Notes: a model not told the origin generated them from the sequence alone. A DNA stretch of 43,034 bases from Lachnospiraceae bacterium (GCA_910576545.1 CAJTKM010000025.1:1-43034), one strand, 5' to 3'. Positions 24,108 through 33,462 are shown, counted from the first letter of the stretch. Translations and numbers: made by a program.

Positions 24108-24294
24108 TATATGCCTTGTTTCCCCCAATTTGTCGTATTAAGGGGCTTGGCCGCAAATTTCATGATATTTGTCAATAACACTTTTTCAAAAACTTACCCA
24201 AAAGAGCAAGGCACATATTCCTATATACCTTGCTCTCAAGGGAATGCTTATTCAAGTCTTAATTTAATGACATTGGGTTCCCATTTTCCTTGTT
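24108..24294. other. Boundary between cargo and conjugation operon
   Basis: No gene. AGAGCAAGG (about 24204-24212) and CCTTGCTCT (24228-24236) form a hairpin that, on the minus strand, is followed by TTTTGGG and may end the conjugation operon. Base composition changes from AT-rich to GC-rich at about 24.4 kb. Confidence 0.45.
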
Positions 24295-25188
24295 TTACAG
24301 CTTTGACAATATCCTCCCATACACCTGCCTTTTCCCATCGTCAAACCTAGAAATGGAAATCAGCACGGAATCCCCGATATAAAATTCCTCTTTGAAGTAA
24401 TTCGGGGAATACAGGCACATACAGGTCGTATCGTCCGAGAGCCGGCAGAACACCCCGCCCGCATACGTCCCGCTAATGACCGCCTTACGCGTCGAGCCGA
24501 CCGGGTGGCGTTTTTCCGCGCCGAAATACGGGTTCGGGTTGACCTCCTTCACAGAAATTTCAATCGTCCCCGCCTGCTGGTCTGTGCTTTTCAGCCTTGC
24601 AGAAATCTCCTGTCCAGGCTTATATTCACTCCGTAAATCTGCGATGGCAGTATAGCTCAGCTCCCTGTTGCGGATAGAAATATCAAACCCGTTGCACTCC
24701 ACCAGAATGCGCTTCGGGCCAACGACCAGCACATTGCATTGGAGTATCCGCCCCGGCTCGTTCCTCTGCCTGTCGCGGAAAAAGCGGTTGCGGGCGTAGC
24801 CCAGAGCCATGCGCCGGGACGCAATCGCGCATTCGCCCTCCCTGTCCACGTTCGTAATGACATAATCCACCTTCGCGCCAATCATTCTGCGCACGACATA
24901 ATCCGGGAACGGTGCGTCGGGCTGGTACCAGACCTCCGGCTGCGGGATAATGACCTTTACCCTAAAATCCATCAGCACAAGGCACTGTATTTCGCGTGTT
25001 TCCGTTTCGCCGGTTTCGGGGTTCCGCACGGCGAGCCGATGGGTGTCCACGCCAATGACCGTACCCGTCAGCGGCGTCCGCGAGCGGTAAGACGCATAGA
25101 TAGACGTCCATTCGCGCAGTTGTTCCGGCGACAAATCCCTATCCAATTCGTTATAGTCCACATCGTAAAAAGACGTTTTATTCTCCAC
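24295..25188 (-). CDS. S1 RNA-binding-domain protein of the conjugative element
   Basis: 297 residues, ribosome site AGGGAGG-like (GGAGGGATTTT), start MENKTSFYDVDYNELDRDLS. A beta-rich N part (LTGTVIGVDTHRLAVRN) is followed by RRMIGAKVDYVITNVDREGE with ASRRMALG, resembling S1 strands. Then come YKPGQEISARLKS and a last S1-like unit, KAVISGTYAGGVFCRLSDDT with YIGDSVLISISRFDDGKRQV. Such proteins are a regular part of Tn1549/CTn-type operons. Their exact role is unknown. It is the last gene of the minus-strand operon here and follows repeat copy A. Confidence 0.8.
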   Translation of the reverse strand: MENKTSFYDVDYNELDRDLSPEQLREWTSIYASYRSRTPLTGTVIGVDTHRLAVRNPETGETETREIQCLVLMDFRVKVIIPQPEVWYQPDAPFPDYVVRRMIGAKVDYVITNVDREGECAIASRRMALGYARNRFFRDRQRNEPGRILQCNVLVVGPKRILVECNGFDISIRNRELSYTAIADLRSEYKPGQEISARLKSTDQQAGTIEISVKEVNPNPYFGAEKRHPVGSTRKAVISGTYAGGVFCRLSDDTTCMCLYSPNYFKEEFYIGDSVLISISRFDDGKRQVYGRILSKL

Positions 25189-25215
25189 AAAATCCCTCCT
25201 TCAAAACCAAGACCT

Positions 25216-25366
25216 AAAGACCTTGGGGCGCCGCCCCAATACCCCGCAAGGGATTTCATCCCTTGACCCTTTTTCCGCCGCATTATATGCGGCGGGATAT
25301 AAAGTTTAGGGTCAAGCCCTTTTCAAAGGGCTTGTGGGAGTTTGAGGGCAAAGCCCTCAAGGTCTT
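25216..25366. repeat. Intergenic multi-hairpin repeat, copy A
   Basis: Outer ends AAAGACCTTGGGG and CCCTCAAGGTCTT form inverted termini. Inside are hairpins CAAGGG/CCCTTG, CCGCCGCAT/ATGCGGCGG, and AAGCCC/GGGCTT with the constant AAAGTTTAGGGTCAAG block. In transcript direction it begins at the stop codon of the 25365-25865 gene (overlap of two bases). It lies in the same orientation as copies E and G. Confidence 0.9.
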
Positions 25367-25865
25367 ACCTGAAAAAACGATACTCTCCACTGTCTTTTTG
25401 CACAGCAAAATAGCAGTTTCCCGGCACTTGTATGCGCTTCCGCTGCTCCGCACTGCGCAGCACGAAAATAACCGTCAGCGCGTCCGTATCCGCCCGCAGG
25501 CGCACCGGTATGAGGTACTCCATGCCCTCGTTGACCATCGCCACGCCAAACGCCTTGCCCTGTGCGGAAAACACAAGCGTGAACCCCTTCCCGCCTTTCG
25601 CCGCAAAATCAATCCTCCCGCCCGCCAGCGCCAGCGCAACGTCAAACGCCTGCATCACGCTGAAATCCGGCTTCCTGCCCGGCAGCAGGACAAGCTCCCC
25701 GTCCAGCCGCGCCTTCCCCAGCATGGCAAGCTGGCGCAGCATATGCGCAACGTGCTCCGGGCGCGAGCCGTACCTCGCCGCGGCGTACCGTTCCACCTGC
25801 CGCCTGCGCAGGCACTCCATTTCCTCCAGCAGCTCCAGTATCCCCGCCTGCGGCACAGTCAGCAT
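25365..25865 (-). CDS. DUF5697-like protein of the conjugative element
   Basis: 166 residues, starting MLTVPQAGILELLEEMECLR. The N part resembles a winged helix (RRQVERYAAARYGSRPEHVA then HMLRQLAMLGKARL). The C part is alpha/beta (MQAFDVALALAGGRIDFAAK, GEYRFFR at the end). Matches proteins annotated DUF5697 in Firmicute conjugative elements (recognition from memory). The start lies one base beyond the stop of the RepA_N-like gene, so the two are translationally coupled. Function unknown. DNA-binding by the winged helix is plausible. Confidence 0.7.
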   Translation of the reverse strand: MLTVPQAGILELLEEMECLRRRQVERYAAARYGSRPEHVAHMLRQLAMLGKARLDGELVLLPGRKPDFSVMQAFDVALALAGGRIDFAAKGGKGFTLVFSAQGKAFGVAMVNEGMEYLIPVRLRADTDALTVIFVLRSAEQRKRIQVPGNCYFAVQKDSGEYRFFR

Positions 25866-25866
25866 A

Positions 25867-26985
25867 TCAGCCGCCTCCTTTCCTGTCCTGCCTGTTTTGC
25901 CGCAGGAAATTCAGGTACGGGTCGACCATTAAGTCGCTGCCCGCCTCCATGATGGTGTTGAACACCACCGCAACGACATACGCACTGCTGTTGCGTATCG
26001 TTCGGCTGGTGTTCCCCGTAATCTTCCCCACAGCCGCCTGCAATACGGTATAATCCAGCTTTTCAAGGCTCTGCCGTATGTATGCGCCGGGATAAACCGC
26101 ATCGCCGGTTTTCAGGCTCTGCGTGTAAAAAAGCCGCTCAATCGCCTGCCGCATCACCTCCGCCTGCTCCTCCGGCAGGAAATTCACGCCGGACTGCACC
26201 AGTATCCGCCGCAGCACTTTTGCGTCAGCGTCCCCGTCCGTACAGGACTTTGACTGATTTTCTGTTACACTCAAATCTTTTTCCCTAAAATCTATTATAC
26301 TGGGGCGACGATTCGGCGGTTCTTGAACTGCCATTTCGTCCGTTCTGGAACCTCCGTTTTGACGGTTCTTGAACTGCCGTTCCGGCGGTTCTGCCGATGC
26401 CTGGTGCAGATTCCCATGGGGATTATCCACAGGTTTATCCATGTTATCCACAGTTTCCTCCGGATTGCCCACAGGAAAATCCTCCTTGCTGACAGCCACC
26501 TCGCCGTTATCCACAGCATTTTCCACAGCAAGACCCTCCATTTCGTCGGTTCTTGCATCCTCCGGCAGGGGGTCGAGCGGGCCGCCCATGGACTGCATGG
26601 CGTCCGTTTCGGATACCTCCACATTTGCAAGATAAATCTGGTTGGCAAAGCCGCGCCCGCAGCGTTTTTCCCAAATGAGCATGAAGTCGCGCAGCTCATT
26701 CATCGCCGCCGAAACGCGTTTCTCACTGATATTCAGCTTTTCGGCAAGCTCCCGCCTTGTATAGATGACGAAAACCTCGCCCTCGCCATTCACCCAGCCG
26801 TTATGTTTGGAAAGCTGGAACCGGTTGAACAGCAGCATATAGACGAATTTCGCTTCCATGCCCAGCGGCATATACCGCCTGTCCTCAACCAGCCAGCGCG
26901 GGAACTGCAAATGGTAAAACCGTACCACGTCGCTCTGCTTCATCAGCCCGAAGTCAGGGCGTTCCTTACATTCCTGTCCTTTCAT
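25867..26985 (-). CDS. RepA_N-like replication initiator protein
   Basis: 372 residues. The N-terminal third is the RepA_N domain: FYHLQFPRWLV, MPLGMEAKFVYMLLFNRFQL, WVNGEGEVFVIYTRRELAEK, then the winged-helix LNISEKRVSAAMNELRDF. The middle is low-complexity with many DNP/ENA repeats (ENAVDNGEVAVSKEDFPVGN, DNMDKPVDNP). The C-terminal third (about residues 260-350) resembles the DnaD-like tail found in these proteins. RepA_N proteins start plasmid replication (established). In integrative elements they are thought to support replication of the excised circle. The ATG overlaps the VirD4 stop as ATGA. Confidence 0.85.
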   Translation of the reverse strand: MKGQECKERPDFGLMKQSDVVRFYHLQFPRWLVEDRRYMPLGMEAKFVYMLLFNRFQLSKHNGWVNGEGEVFVIYTRRELAEKLNISEKRVSAAMNELRDFMLIWEKRCGRGFANQIYLANVEVSETDAMQSMGGPLDPLPEDARTDEMEGLAVENAVDNGEVAVSKEDFPVGNPEETVDNMDKPVDNPHGNLHQASAEPPERQFKNRQNGGSRTDEMAVQEPPNRRPSIIDFREKDLSVTENQSKSCTDGDADAKVLRRILVQSGVNFLPEEQAEVMRQAIERLFYTQSLKTGDAVYPGAYIRQSLEKLDYTVLQAAVGKITGNTSRTIRNSSAYVVAVVFNTIMEAGSDLMVDPYLNFLRQNRQDRKGGG

Positions 26986-29048
26986 TGTTTTCCCTCCTCA
27001 TGCTTCTGCCCCATGGTTCCCAAGATTTCCTCCGGACTGATTTCGTCCAGAAGCAGGGGCGTATCGTCGTCAAACTCTGCGGGCTCCTCCGGCCCGTCCC
27101 TTTCCACAGGCATACCATGCGCCGCCTCTCTTTTGCTCTCATGTTCTTCCAGCGGTGCTGTTGGAAAGCTGTACCGCGTGGAGCCGGCCGGTTTCTTTTC
27201 TTTTTTGGGGCTCTCCTCCTGCTTTTTGGGCTTATCCAGATTTACTTTTTCCTGCGCCTCCTTTTTCCGCCACTCCGGCACATAGTCTGTAATTTTCACA
27301 GGCACCAATTCCCGGAACATCGGCAGTTCATCGGGAATGATTTTATGCAGGAGCAGGGGCTTCTGCCCCCTTAACAGCACGATACACTGGTCGTTTGGCA
27401 GGCGAAGCACTTCGTCCGGCAGCATCAGCGCGCGCTGTGTGCTGCCCTGCGTCTGGGTATACGGCCGTGTGCTGTTGAGTACGGGCGAAAACAGCGGCGT
27501 TATGGGCATCTGGTTATTCGTCTGCCGTATCGTCACCATGCCGCATTTGCCCGATATGTATTCGGCGGTCATATTGTCGTTACAGCCAAGGAACAGCTGT
27601 ATATCGCAGTTGCCGACCAGCTCCTCCCATTCCTTTTTTTCATACCGGTCGGAAAGCTGCGCGACGCTCTGCACGATGACCTGGCAGTTGATGCCCCGGC
27701 TCCGGACGGTCGAAATCAGCTTTTTGAAGTCCAGGATTTTGCCGATATTGCAAAACTCATCCAAACATACGTTCACTTTTACGGGCAGCCTGCCATTCTC
27801 CCCATGCCTGCGTGCGTAGTTTGTCAGCCGCACGAAAAGCGTGGAGAAGAACAGCGAGCTTAAAAACTCAAGAGAGCTGTCCGAGTCGGAAATGATGCAG
27901 AAATAGGCGCAGGGCTTTTTGCCGGGCAGCTCCAAATTAATCTCATCGTGCTTTGTGATTTTATCCACAAGGTTGTTCTGGAACACGCCCAGCCGGTTGC
28001 CCAGCCCGATGGCGATATTCCCCCAAATCTGGCGGTTGGCAAGCCGGAAAATGCCGTAAGGGGCTTTTGCCGGGTGGCTGTTGGGGAGGTCTGCCATCGC
28101 CTGCTCGATGTCGGCGAAGGAGTCGCCCGCGAGCATCTTGTAAATCGCGCCAAGGCTGCGCTCCTCGATAGGCAGGGGCTTGTCCGTACCAGGGACTTTC
28201 AGGCCCTGCACATAATGGATCAGCGCCATGAACAGGTTCATTTCCGCCTTTTCCCAGAAATCCTGCCGCTCGTTGGCGTTGGAGGTATTGCGGATAATGA
28301 TTTCCGCCATGGACTGCACAAGGCTCCTGTCCGTTTCGATGTCCGCCATGACGTTCCAGCCGTCGGAATTTACCATATCCAGAAGGTTGAACGAGCGCAC
28401 CTCGTAGCCCTTATTTTTCAGCAGTTCCGACATACTTTCAAAAAATTCCCCCTTCGGATCCACCAGCACTAAACTCTCCTGTCGCTTGATACATTGCAGG
28501 ATAAACGGCTTGACGAAGCCCCTTGATTTGCCCGCGCCGGACGCGCCGAAAACCATGATGTGTTCATTCAGCCCGTTGTCCTTTTTCGGCGAGATATACT
28601 CCGGCTCCCCGCCGTTTTCTGCCGACTTCCCCAGAACCGTCCCCGAAAGGCTGGAGATTTTGCCGTACTCCAGCACCCGGCCCATCTCCCTCCGCCCCAT
28701 GAAGCCGGAAGTCCCATGCGTGCCGTCGGGCAGGATATCAAAGCCGCGCTTGTCCGGGGTGAAGCGATAGCCCGATAAGAATTGGTAGGGCTTCCCGCGC
28801 TTGTCGAGAAGCACGAACATGGCAAGCAGAAAGAATGTCACGCCAAAGCCCGCAGGCGTAAAAAGGGCGGCGAAATTACGGAACGGGTTCCATTCGATGA
28901 GCGGCGGCGGAATGTCCCCGTCCAGGCAGAACGTCGCGCTGATGCCGTTATGGACGGAATTGATAAACAGCCCGTAAATGTACAGACCGATGCCGCAGAG
29001 CGTCCCGGTTTTCCAGAGGTTCTCTCTATATTTACATACCTGTCTGAC
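26982..29048 (-). CDS. VirD4/TraG-type conjugative coupling ATPase (start uncertain)
   Basis: About 688 residues are clearly homologous. Two membrane helices at the N terminus (LCGIGLYIYGLFINSV, TFFLLAMFVLLD). Walker A GASGAGKS and LVLVDPKGEF, VCLDEFCNIG (Walker B), and QVIVQSVAQLSDRYEK are typical of coupling proteins that bring the relaxase-DNA complex to the secretion channel. The C-terminal 110 residues are Lys/Glu/Pro-rich. No ATG, GTG or TTG is in frame between the membrane segment and repeat copy B. The frame stays open through the repeat. The normal start therefore seems lost or replaced, perhaps when the repeat inserted, and the end coordinate given is only the first convincing residue. 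Confidence 0.85.
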   Translation of the reverse strand, partial: VRQVCKYRENLWKTGTLCGIGLYIYGLFINSVHNGISATFCLDGDIPPPLIEWNPFRNFAALFTPAGFGVTFFLLAMFVLLDKRGKPYQFLSGYRFTPDKRGFDILPDGTHGTSGFMGRREMGRVLEYGKISSLSGTVLGKSAENGGEPEYISPKKDNGLNEHIMVFGASGAGKSRGFVKPFILQCIKRQESLVLVDPKGEFFESMSELLKNKGYEVRSFNLLDMVNSDGWNVMADIETDRSLVQSMAEIIIRNTSNANERQDFWEKAEMNLFMALIHYVQGLKVPGTDKPLPIEERSLGAIYKMLAGDSFADIEQAMADLPNSHPAKAPYGIFRLANRQIWGNIAIGLGNRLGVFQNNLVDKITKHDEINLELPGKKPCAYFCIISDSDSSLEFLSSLFFSTLFVRLTNYARRHGENGRLPVKVNVCLDEFCNIGKILDFKKLISTVRSRGINCQVIVQSVAQLSDRYEKKEWEELVGNCDIQLFLGCNDNMTAEYISGKCGMVTIRQTNNQMPITPLFSPVLNSTRPYTQTQGSTQRALMLPDEVLRLPNDQCIVLLRGQKPLLLHKIIPDELPMFRELVPVKITDYVPEWRKKEAQEKVNLDKPKKQEESPKKEKKPAGSTRYSFPTAPLEEHESKREAAHGMPVERDGPEEPAEFDDDTPLLLDEISPEEILGTMGQKHEEGKQ

Positions 29049-29067
29049 AAATTGAAACCTAGCGTTG

Positions 29068-29220
29068 AGAACCTTGGAGGCTCTGCCTCCAACCCTCCGC
29101 AAGCCCTTTGAAAAGGGCTTGACCCTAAACTTTACTGCCGCCGCATAAAATGCGGCGGAAAGAAGGGTCAAGGGATGAAATCCCTTGCGGGGGCTTGGGG
29201 GCGGTGCCCCCAAGGTCTTT
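29068..29220. repeat. Intergenic multi-hairpin repeat, copy B
   Basis: Termini ACCTTGGAGG and CCCCCAAGGTCTTT; internal AAGCCC/GGGCTT, CCGCCGCAT/ATGCGGCGG and CAAGGGAT/ATCCCTTG hairpins with the constant ACCCTAAACTTTA block. Opposite orientation to copy A. It follows the stop codon of the 29230-30357 gene by about 10 nt and reaches into the VirD4 leader. Confidence 0.9.
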
Positions 29221-29229
29221 TCCCCGCAT

Positions 29230-30357
29230 TTACGTCTTATTCTTTCGATAAGCCGAGAAATCCGCAACGTCGATGCACCTCCCTTCCTTTGTGACATACG
29301 GGACAGCATTGCCCGAGGGATTTGTGCCGCCGACTTCTTTGTCCAGACGTTCCGCATCGACCGCGATTACGTCCGCCGCGCCCCGGTAATGTTCCCGCAA
29401 AAACGGCGCCTGTTCCGGCAGGGCATAAAGGACGATTTTGGGATAGCCCTGCCCCTTTGCCGCAGAAACCGCCCTGTCGATGCGCTTGACGTCCATATCC
29501 AGCGCGACCACCGCCGGGAGATATGGCGGCTGGAAATGGATAGCGTCCGTATCCGGCAGGGCGTCATATGGCGGGCGGCAGCTTTTGCGCAGTATCATTT
29601 TCGCCAGCCGTTCCCGGTAATGCCCTATTGCCATATAGCGCAGCATTTGCGCGCCCACACTGCCGACGGGGACGAAATGCACAGGCAGGGACGTCATGGA
29701 AAAGACCCTGCCAAAGCTGTCCGTATTGTATTTTTTCTTTGCATTTCCTGTGGAACTCTGTTCATGGAACACAGTATCCCCGATTTCCGAACTCGAGCCG
29801 CCTATGAAGATCAGCCCGGTATTTTGAACCGGGCTCTGGTCAATATAGCTGTGGAACAGCGTCAGCTCCTTTTGGAAATAAACGCCCGCGTCATCGGCGT
29901 GGAACACCAGGTACAGCGTCCCGGCCGTCTGGAATATCCCGTAAAATTTTGTGCTGCCGAAGGGGTTGCCGATGCTCGCGCCCCTTGCGGCAAAGGAAGG
30001 GACATAAACCGCCCTGCCGGAAGTTTCCCCTATCGTATCTTTGAAAACATCCGCCCCCGCGGAGTAAAACGTAAACAGGATTTTTGCCGCGGTGTTTCTC
30101 CGGTCTAAAATCCTCTGCCTTGTCTGGGGCGCTGCATCTGCCTTGAAGGAATACCCTATCTTTTCTAATACGCGGTACGCCGAGAGGCGCGGGCGGATAT
30201 TTTTTCTGTTCCGGCTTGTAAAAACAAACCCAAAGTGTTCCAAGGCTGAAATATTCTGCGTATTGAAAATGCCGATGCTCCACTCGGAAGGGGCAGGGGC
30301 ATTTTTGCACCAGCAAAGCAGTTTTAGCAGTTCAACCTCGTTTACGTTCAGTATCAA
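29230..30357 (-). CDS. Conjugative-element protein of unknown function, winged-helix-like N part
   Basis: 375 residues. Start MILNVNEVELLKLLCWCKNA; the first 80 residues look like a winged helix (FNTQNISALEHFGFVFTSRN, RPRLSAYRVLEKIGYSF), followed by an alpha/beta region and a C-terminal part with PAVVALDMDVKRIDRA and PKIVLYALPEQAPF. Similar in layout to replication-relaxation-type proteins of Firmicute elements, but I cannot assign it. Ribosome site GGAGGTG 6 nt upstream of the ATG. It is flanked by repeat copies B and C and forms a block of its own. Confidence 0.6.
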   Translation of the reverse strand: MILNVNEVELLKLLCWCKNAPAPSEWSIGIFNTQNISALEHFGFVFTSRNRKNIRPRLSAYRVLEKIGYSFKADAAPQTRQRILDRRNTAAKILFTFYSAGADVFKDTIGETSGRAVYVPSFAARGASIGNPFGSTKFYGIFQTAGTLYLVFHADDAGVYFQKELTLFHSYIDQSPVQNTGLIFIGGSSSEIGDTVFHEQSSTGNAKKKYNTDSFGRVFSMTSLPVHFVPVGSVGAQMLRYMAIGHYRERLAKMILRKSCRPPYDALPDTDAIHFQPPYLPAVVALDMDVKRIDRAVSAAKGQGYPKIVLYALPEQAPFLREHYRGAADVIAVDAERLDKEVGGTNPSGNAVPYVTKEGRCIDVADFSAYRKNKT

Positions 30358-30679
30358 AAAAACACCTCCATCGTTAAAATCCGAGTTTCAAAACAAAGCC
30401 ATGGAGGAACAGCCCCCTTAGTGCTTTTCCATGAAAAAATGTCAACCGAGCGTAGGTGTCTGTGCTTTTCGCATCACAGACTTGAAATCCGTTTCGGGAA
30501 GCCGCAGAAATCAAGGCTTTGCGAAATTTTTCAAGGACACTTTCGGCAATCCTATTTCGTACCCGTAAAAAACGGGCAATCCCGTAAAAAACAGACTTGA
30601 AATCTGGCTTTCCAATGCCGAAATCCCTGCCACATTTCCCTATGGAATCTCCCCGGCAAAACGCAGTTTTGCCGCAATC
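30358..30679. other. Intergenic region with repeated short motifs, no gene
   Basis: Contains two copies of ACAGACTTGAAATC (about 30477 and 30591), CCCGTAAAAAACGGG-type inverted repeats near 30570-30592, and a GTGTCTGTG/CACAGAC pair at about 30456-30481. No open frame with a ribosome site. It may hold a promoter or structured leader for the 29230-30357 gene. Confidence 0.4.
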
Positions 30680-30786
30680 GGGTCGAGGGGCGCAGAGCGT
30701 CCGGGGGACGCTCGTTTTGCGCCGACCGGAGCGGAGCGGAGAAGAGCCCCTCGCGGAGGTTTGGAGGCAGAGCCTCCGAGGTCTTT
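30680..30786. repeat. Intergenic multi-hairpin repeat, divergent copy C
   Basis: Only the end GGAGGTTTGGAGGCAGAGCC, then TCCGAGGTCTTT, matches the family. The other half is GC-rich with long-range pairing of GAGGGGC and GCCCCTC and a GACGCTC/GAGCGTC-type hairpin. It follows the stop of the 30791 gene by 4 nt, the same placement as the other copies. Confidence 0.65.
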
Positions 30787-30790
30787 CCCG

Positions 30791-31429
30791 TCAAAACAAC
30801 AGCCCATCCCGCCGCAGTTCAAAAAACTCCCCTGCATCTTCCGCAGGCATGACGTAAATGTCGCAACCCGCTTTTTCACTCTCCGTTGACAGCAGCACAA
30901 CGTCCAGCGAAAACTGGTCGTCGTCCGGGAACAGCCGCCCCTTGAGCGCGTTCGGCACCGCCTTCCAACCTTTGTTGTCCTGGTCGAATACCGTCCGGGT
31001 TTTGCGGCTGCAATGCTCATCTATTACGAGTGTTGCTTTTTCGTAATACGGCAGTTTCCCGCCGCCCTGACCGAACCCGTCCAGCAGCCTTGTAATCGTG
31101 TCGCTGAGGTACGCCGGCACCTGGTACCGGCAGTGCGGCAGCAGTGTGTCCAGCCGGATATGCAGCCAGCGCCCGTCCAGAAGGCGCACCGTCCCGCCAA
31201 TATCCACGCGGGGCGCGAGGGGCTTGCCCTCCTGCAAAAAATCCACACAGGGGCGCGCCTGCTCAAGTGTGTTGCGGGAAAGCACCGCGGCGTGTTCCAG
31301 CGCGGCGTTCAGCCGTTCCAGCTGTGCGGCCGCGTTTTCCCCGCCCAGCGCGGCAATCCCTGCCGCCGCTGTCGCCTGCCCCAGCAGATTCTTTATTTCA
31401 AGCAATCCGTTTTTTGTTTCCATGTTCAA
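30791..31429 (-). CDS. DUF6100-like protein of the conjugative element
   Basis: 212 residues. Start MNMETKNGLLEIKNLLGQAT; first 65 residues helical and Ala-rich (ALEHAAVLSRNTLEQARP), then a mixed region with RWLHIRLDTLLPHCRYQVPA, YYEKATLVIDEHCSRK and a C-terminal FSLDVVLLSTES. Matches DUF6100 proteins in gut elements (from memory). Its ATG overlaps the VirB4 stop as ATGA, so translation is coupled to VirB4. Function unknown. Confidence 0.65.
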   Translation of the reverse strand: MNMETKNGLLEIKNLLGQATAAAGIAALGGENAAAQLERLNAALEHAAVLSRNTLEQARPCVDFLQEGKPLAPRVDIGGTVRLLDGRWLHIRLDTLLPHCRYQVPAYLSDTITRLLDGFGQGGGKLPYYEKATLVIDEHCSRKTRTVFDQDNKGWKAVPNALKGRLFPDDDQFSLDVVLLSTESEKAGCDIYVMPAEDAGEFFELRRDGLLF

Positions 31430-33462
31430 ACGCCTCCAATCCTCTGTTCCAAATCCTCCCGGCTGGTCGTAATCAAATATTTCTCCTTCTCCGTTGCATG
31501 GAACGACACGCTGATGCGGTTCCGCCCGGCGCAGAGCAGCCCCTCGCCGCGGCTGTTGCGGCTGATCTGCATTGCTTCCTCATCGGAAAGCCCCATCACC
31601 TCCTGCACGCGCCCGATTTCTTCCTCCTCCAATGGCAGGACGACCTTCAGGCGGCTGTTGTTGAGTATCGCCCTGCCGTACTTGCCGCCCTCCAGCGCAA
31701 AAAAGTCGTTCAAATCCTGCGTCGCACAGACCGCCGCGCCGCCGTAGCCGCGGATAATTTTGAAAATTTCCAGCACGAAATCCGCCGCCATCGCGTTGGA
31801 GGACGCCCCAATCAGGCACCACAATTCGTCAAGCATGATGACCTTTTTCCGCGCCCGCGATTCCTTGCATTTGTCCCAGCATGAATCCAGCGCAAGGAAC
31901 ATACCCAGCGGCAGGAGGTCTTTGCCCATCTCCGAAATATCCAGCACGATGTATTTGTTTTCTAAATCCACGTTTGTCGCCTGCCCCAGCCTGCTTGCCG
32001 AGCCCGTCACAAACCTTGAGAGCGACAGCGCAAGACTTTTCACCTCCGGCCGTTCGGAAAGCAGGGCATACAAATCTTTCAGCGTCGGCATCTCCTTGAA
32101 AGCCCCATCCCCGTCGAACAGGCTGGCGTTGTTGTAGGTGATGCCCTTCCGCCCGTAGCACTCAATCAGTGCGGTATCAAGGTAATGCCGTTCTTCATCG
32201 CTGATGTTCGGTTTGAGCAGCAGGAAAAAGATGTGCAGCTTTTGTATCTTGTCCGCCAGCAAAGAGTCCGCGCGACTGGAACCCAGCTCTGCGTCCGTAT
32301 CCAGGCTGACCCTCCGGATCTCCATGATATTGATGCAGTCGTTGGAGGACGGGGACAGCTTGATGTATTTTCCGCCCACAGCTTCGCACGCCGGACGAAA
32401 TTCATGCCCCTTTAACGGCGTAATGATGAACACCTGTATCCCCTGTTCCCGGAAACGCAGTGCCATGAGCTGGAGCAGGAACGTCTTGCCCGCGCCGCTC
32501 ATGCCCATGACCGCCATATTTGCGTTGGAATATTTCCTGCTGTCGAAAATGTCCACGATGCACACCGAACGGTTATGCTGGTTGATGCCGAGCATGATGC
32601 CGGACTGGTCACAGATTTCAAAGCTGGAAAACGGGAATGCCGCCGCCACGCTGGAAGTCAGGGCGTTCCGGCGGGATTTCCGCTCGATGTCCGCGTCCAT
32701 GCCCAGAAGGGGGAGGGCAGACAAAAAGCACTCCCCATGCTTGTAGTCCGCGCGCTTGCAGAAGAAATCCTGTGAAACACAGAGGTTCTGTACCGCCGCC
32801 GCGCGCTGTTCCAGCAGTTCCAGGCTTTCGGCGGAAACCTCGATAATCGTGTGCATATAGTAAAAATCCTCGTTGTAACGGTTCATGCCGTCCTTGAGGT
32901 ACAGCCCCGCACTGATGGCGCTGTCCAGCTCCTCGTAATCCGAGCGGGTATCGCCCACGTCGCGCATACGGGAACGGTTAATCATGGTCGCCTGTGAAAT
33001 TTTGGACAGTATCTTGTCCTTCGGCTGGCGTTCGATGGTAAAGCTGACGTTGATGCCCTCGCCCGCCTCGACAAACGGGTTCAGCCAGCCATTGCCGACG
33101 GTCGTCGCATAGCCGTAGCCCGTCAGGTAGAAGTATGTAAAATACACGCCGTCCACGACAATGTAGTCCCTGTGGCAGAGGTCAACGGACGATGGCGCGA
33201 GGATATCCACGATGTCCGTACTGCCGGATTGCAGGGGCGAAAGCTCCGGCACATCAGCGGCGTTCCTCCTGCGCGGGAGCCTTATTTTTTTAGGATTTTC
33301 CTTGCCCGCAGGGGCGGTTTCCGGATACCAGCCTGCCCGGGCTTCCCCTGGTTCGGTGCAGGCTTCGGCTGGCTGTATTTCCGGTTTTTCAGGTTTTTCT
33401 GTTTGTGCATATTTCTTTCCCCTCCAATTCCCTAAAAAATGGTTTGTTTTTTTCTTTTTCAT
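31426..33462 (-). CDS. VirB4/TraE-type secretion ATPase
   Basis: 678 residues. Powers assembly of the type IV secretion channel at the inner membrane face. The N-terminal 60 residues are Lys/Pro-rich and disordered, followed by the conserved DIVDILAPSSVDLCHRDYIV entry region. Walker A MGMSGAGKTFLL is at about residues 320-332, and Walker B KVIMLDELWCLIGA is near 540. VCATQDLNDFFA and ILNNSRLKVVLPLEEEE are the usual C-terminal signatures. Length is normal for Tn1549/Tn916-type VirB4. Overlaps the next gene by ATGA and is preceded by repeat copy D. Confidence 0.93.
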   Translation of the reverse strand: MKKKKTNHFLGNWRGKKYAQTEKPEKPEIQPAEACTEPGEARAGWYPETAPAGKENPKKIRLPRRRNAADVPELSPLQSGSTDIVDILAPSSVDLCHRDYIVVDGVYFTYFYLTGYGYATTVGNGWLNPFVEAGEGINVSFTIERQPKDKILSKISQATMINRSRMRDVGDTRSDYEELDSAISAGLYLKDGMNRYNEDFYYMHTIIEVSAESLELLEQRAAAVQNLCVSQDFFCKRADYKHGECFLSALPLLGMDADIERKSRRNALTSSVAAAFPFSSFEICDQSGIMLGINQHNRSVCIVDIFDSRKYSNANMAVMGMSGAGKTFLLQLMALRFREQGIQVFIITPLKGHEFRPACEAVGGKYIKLSPSSNDCINIMEIRRVSLDTDAELGSSRADSLLADKIQKLHIFFLLLKPNISDEERHYLDTALIECYGRKGITYNNASLFDGDGAFKEMPTLKDLYALLSERPEVKSLALSLSRFVTGSASRLGQATNVDLENKYIVLDISEMGKDLLPLGMFLALDSCWDKCKESRARKKVIMLDELWCLIGASSNAMAADFVLEIFKIIRGYGGAAVCATQDLNDFFALEGGKYGRAILNNSRLKVVLPLEEEEIGRVQEVMGLSDEEAMQISRNSRGEGLLCAGRNRISVSFHATEKEKYLITTSREDLEQRIGGV

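Noticed and set aside
24248-24340. Protein-like end EDIVKAVKQGKWEPNVIKL in another frame at the end of the S1-domain gene
   Set aside because: It has no start or ribosome site of its own, and the S1 frame has a normal ending; perhaps a remnant of a neighbouring gene, but not supportable.
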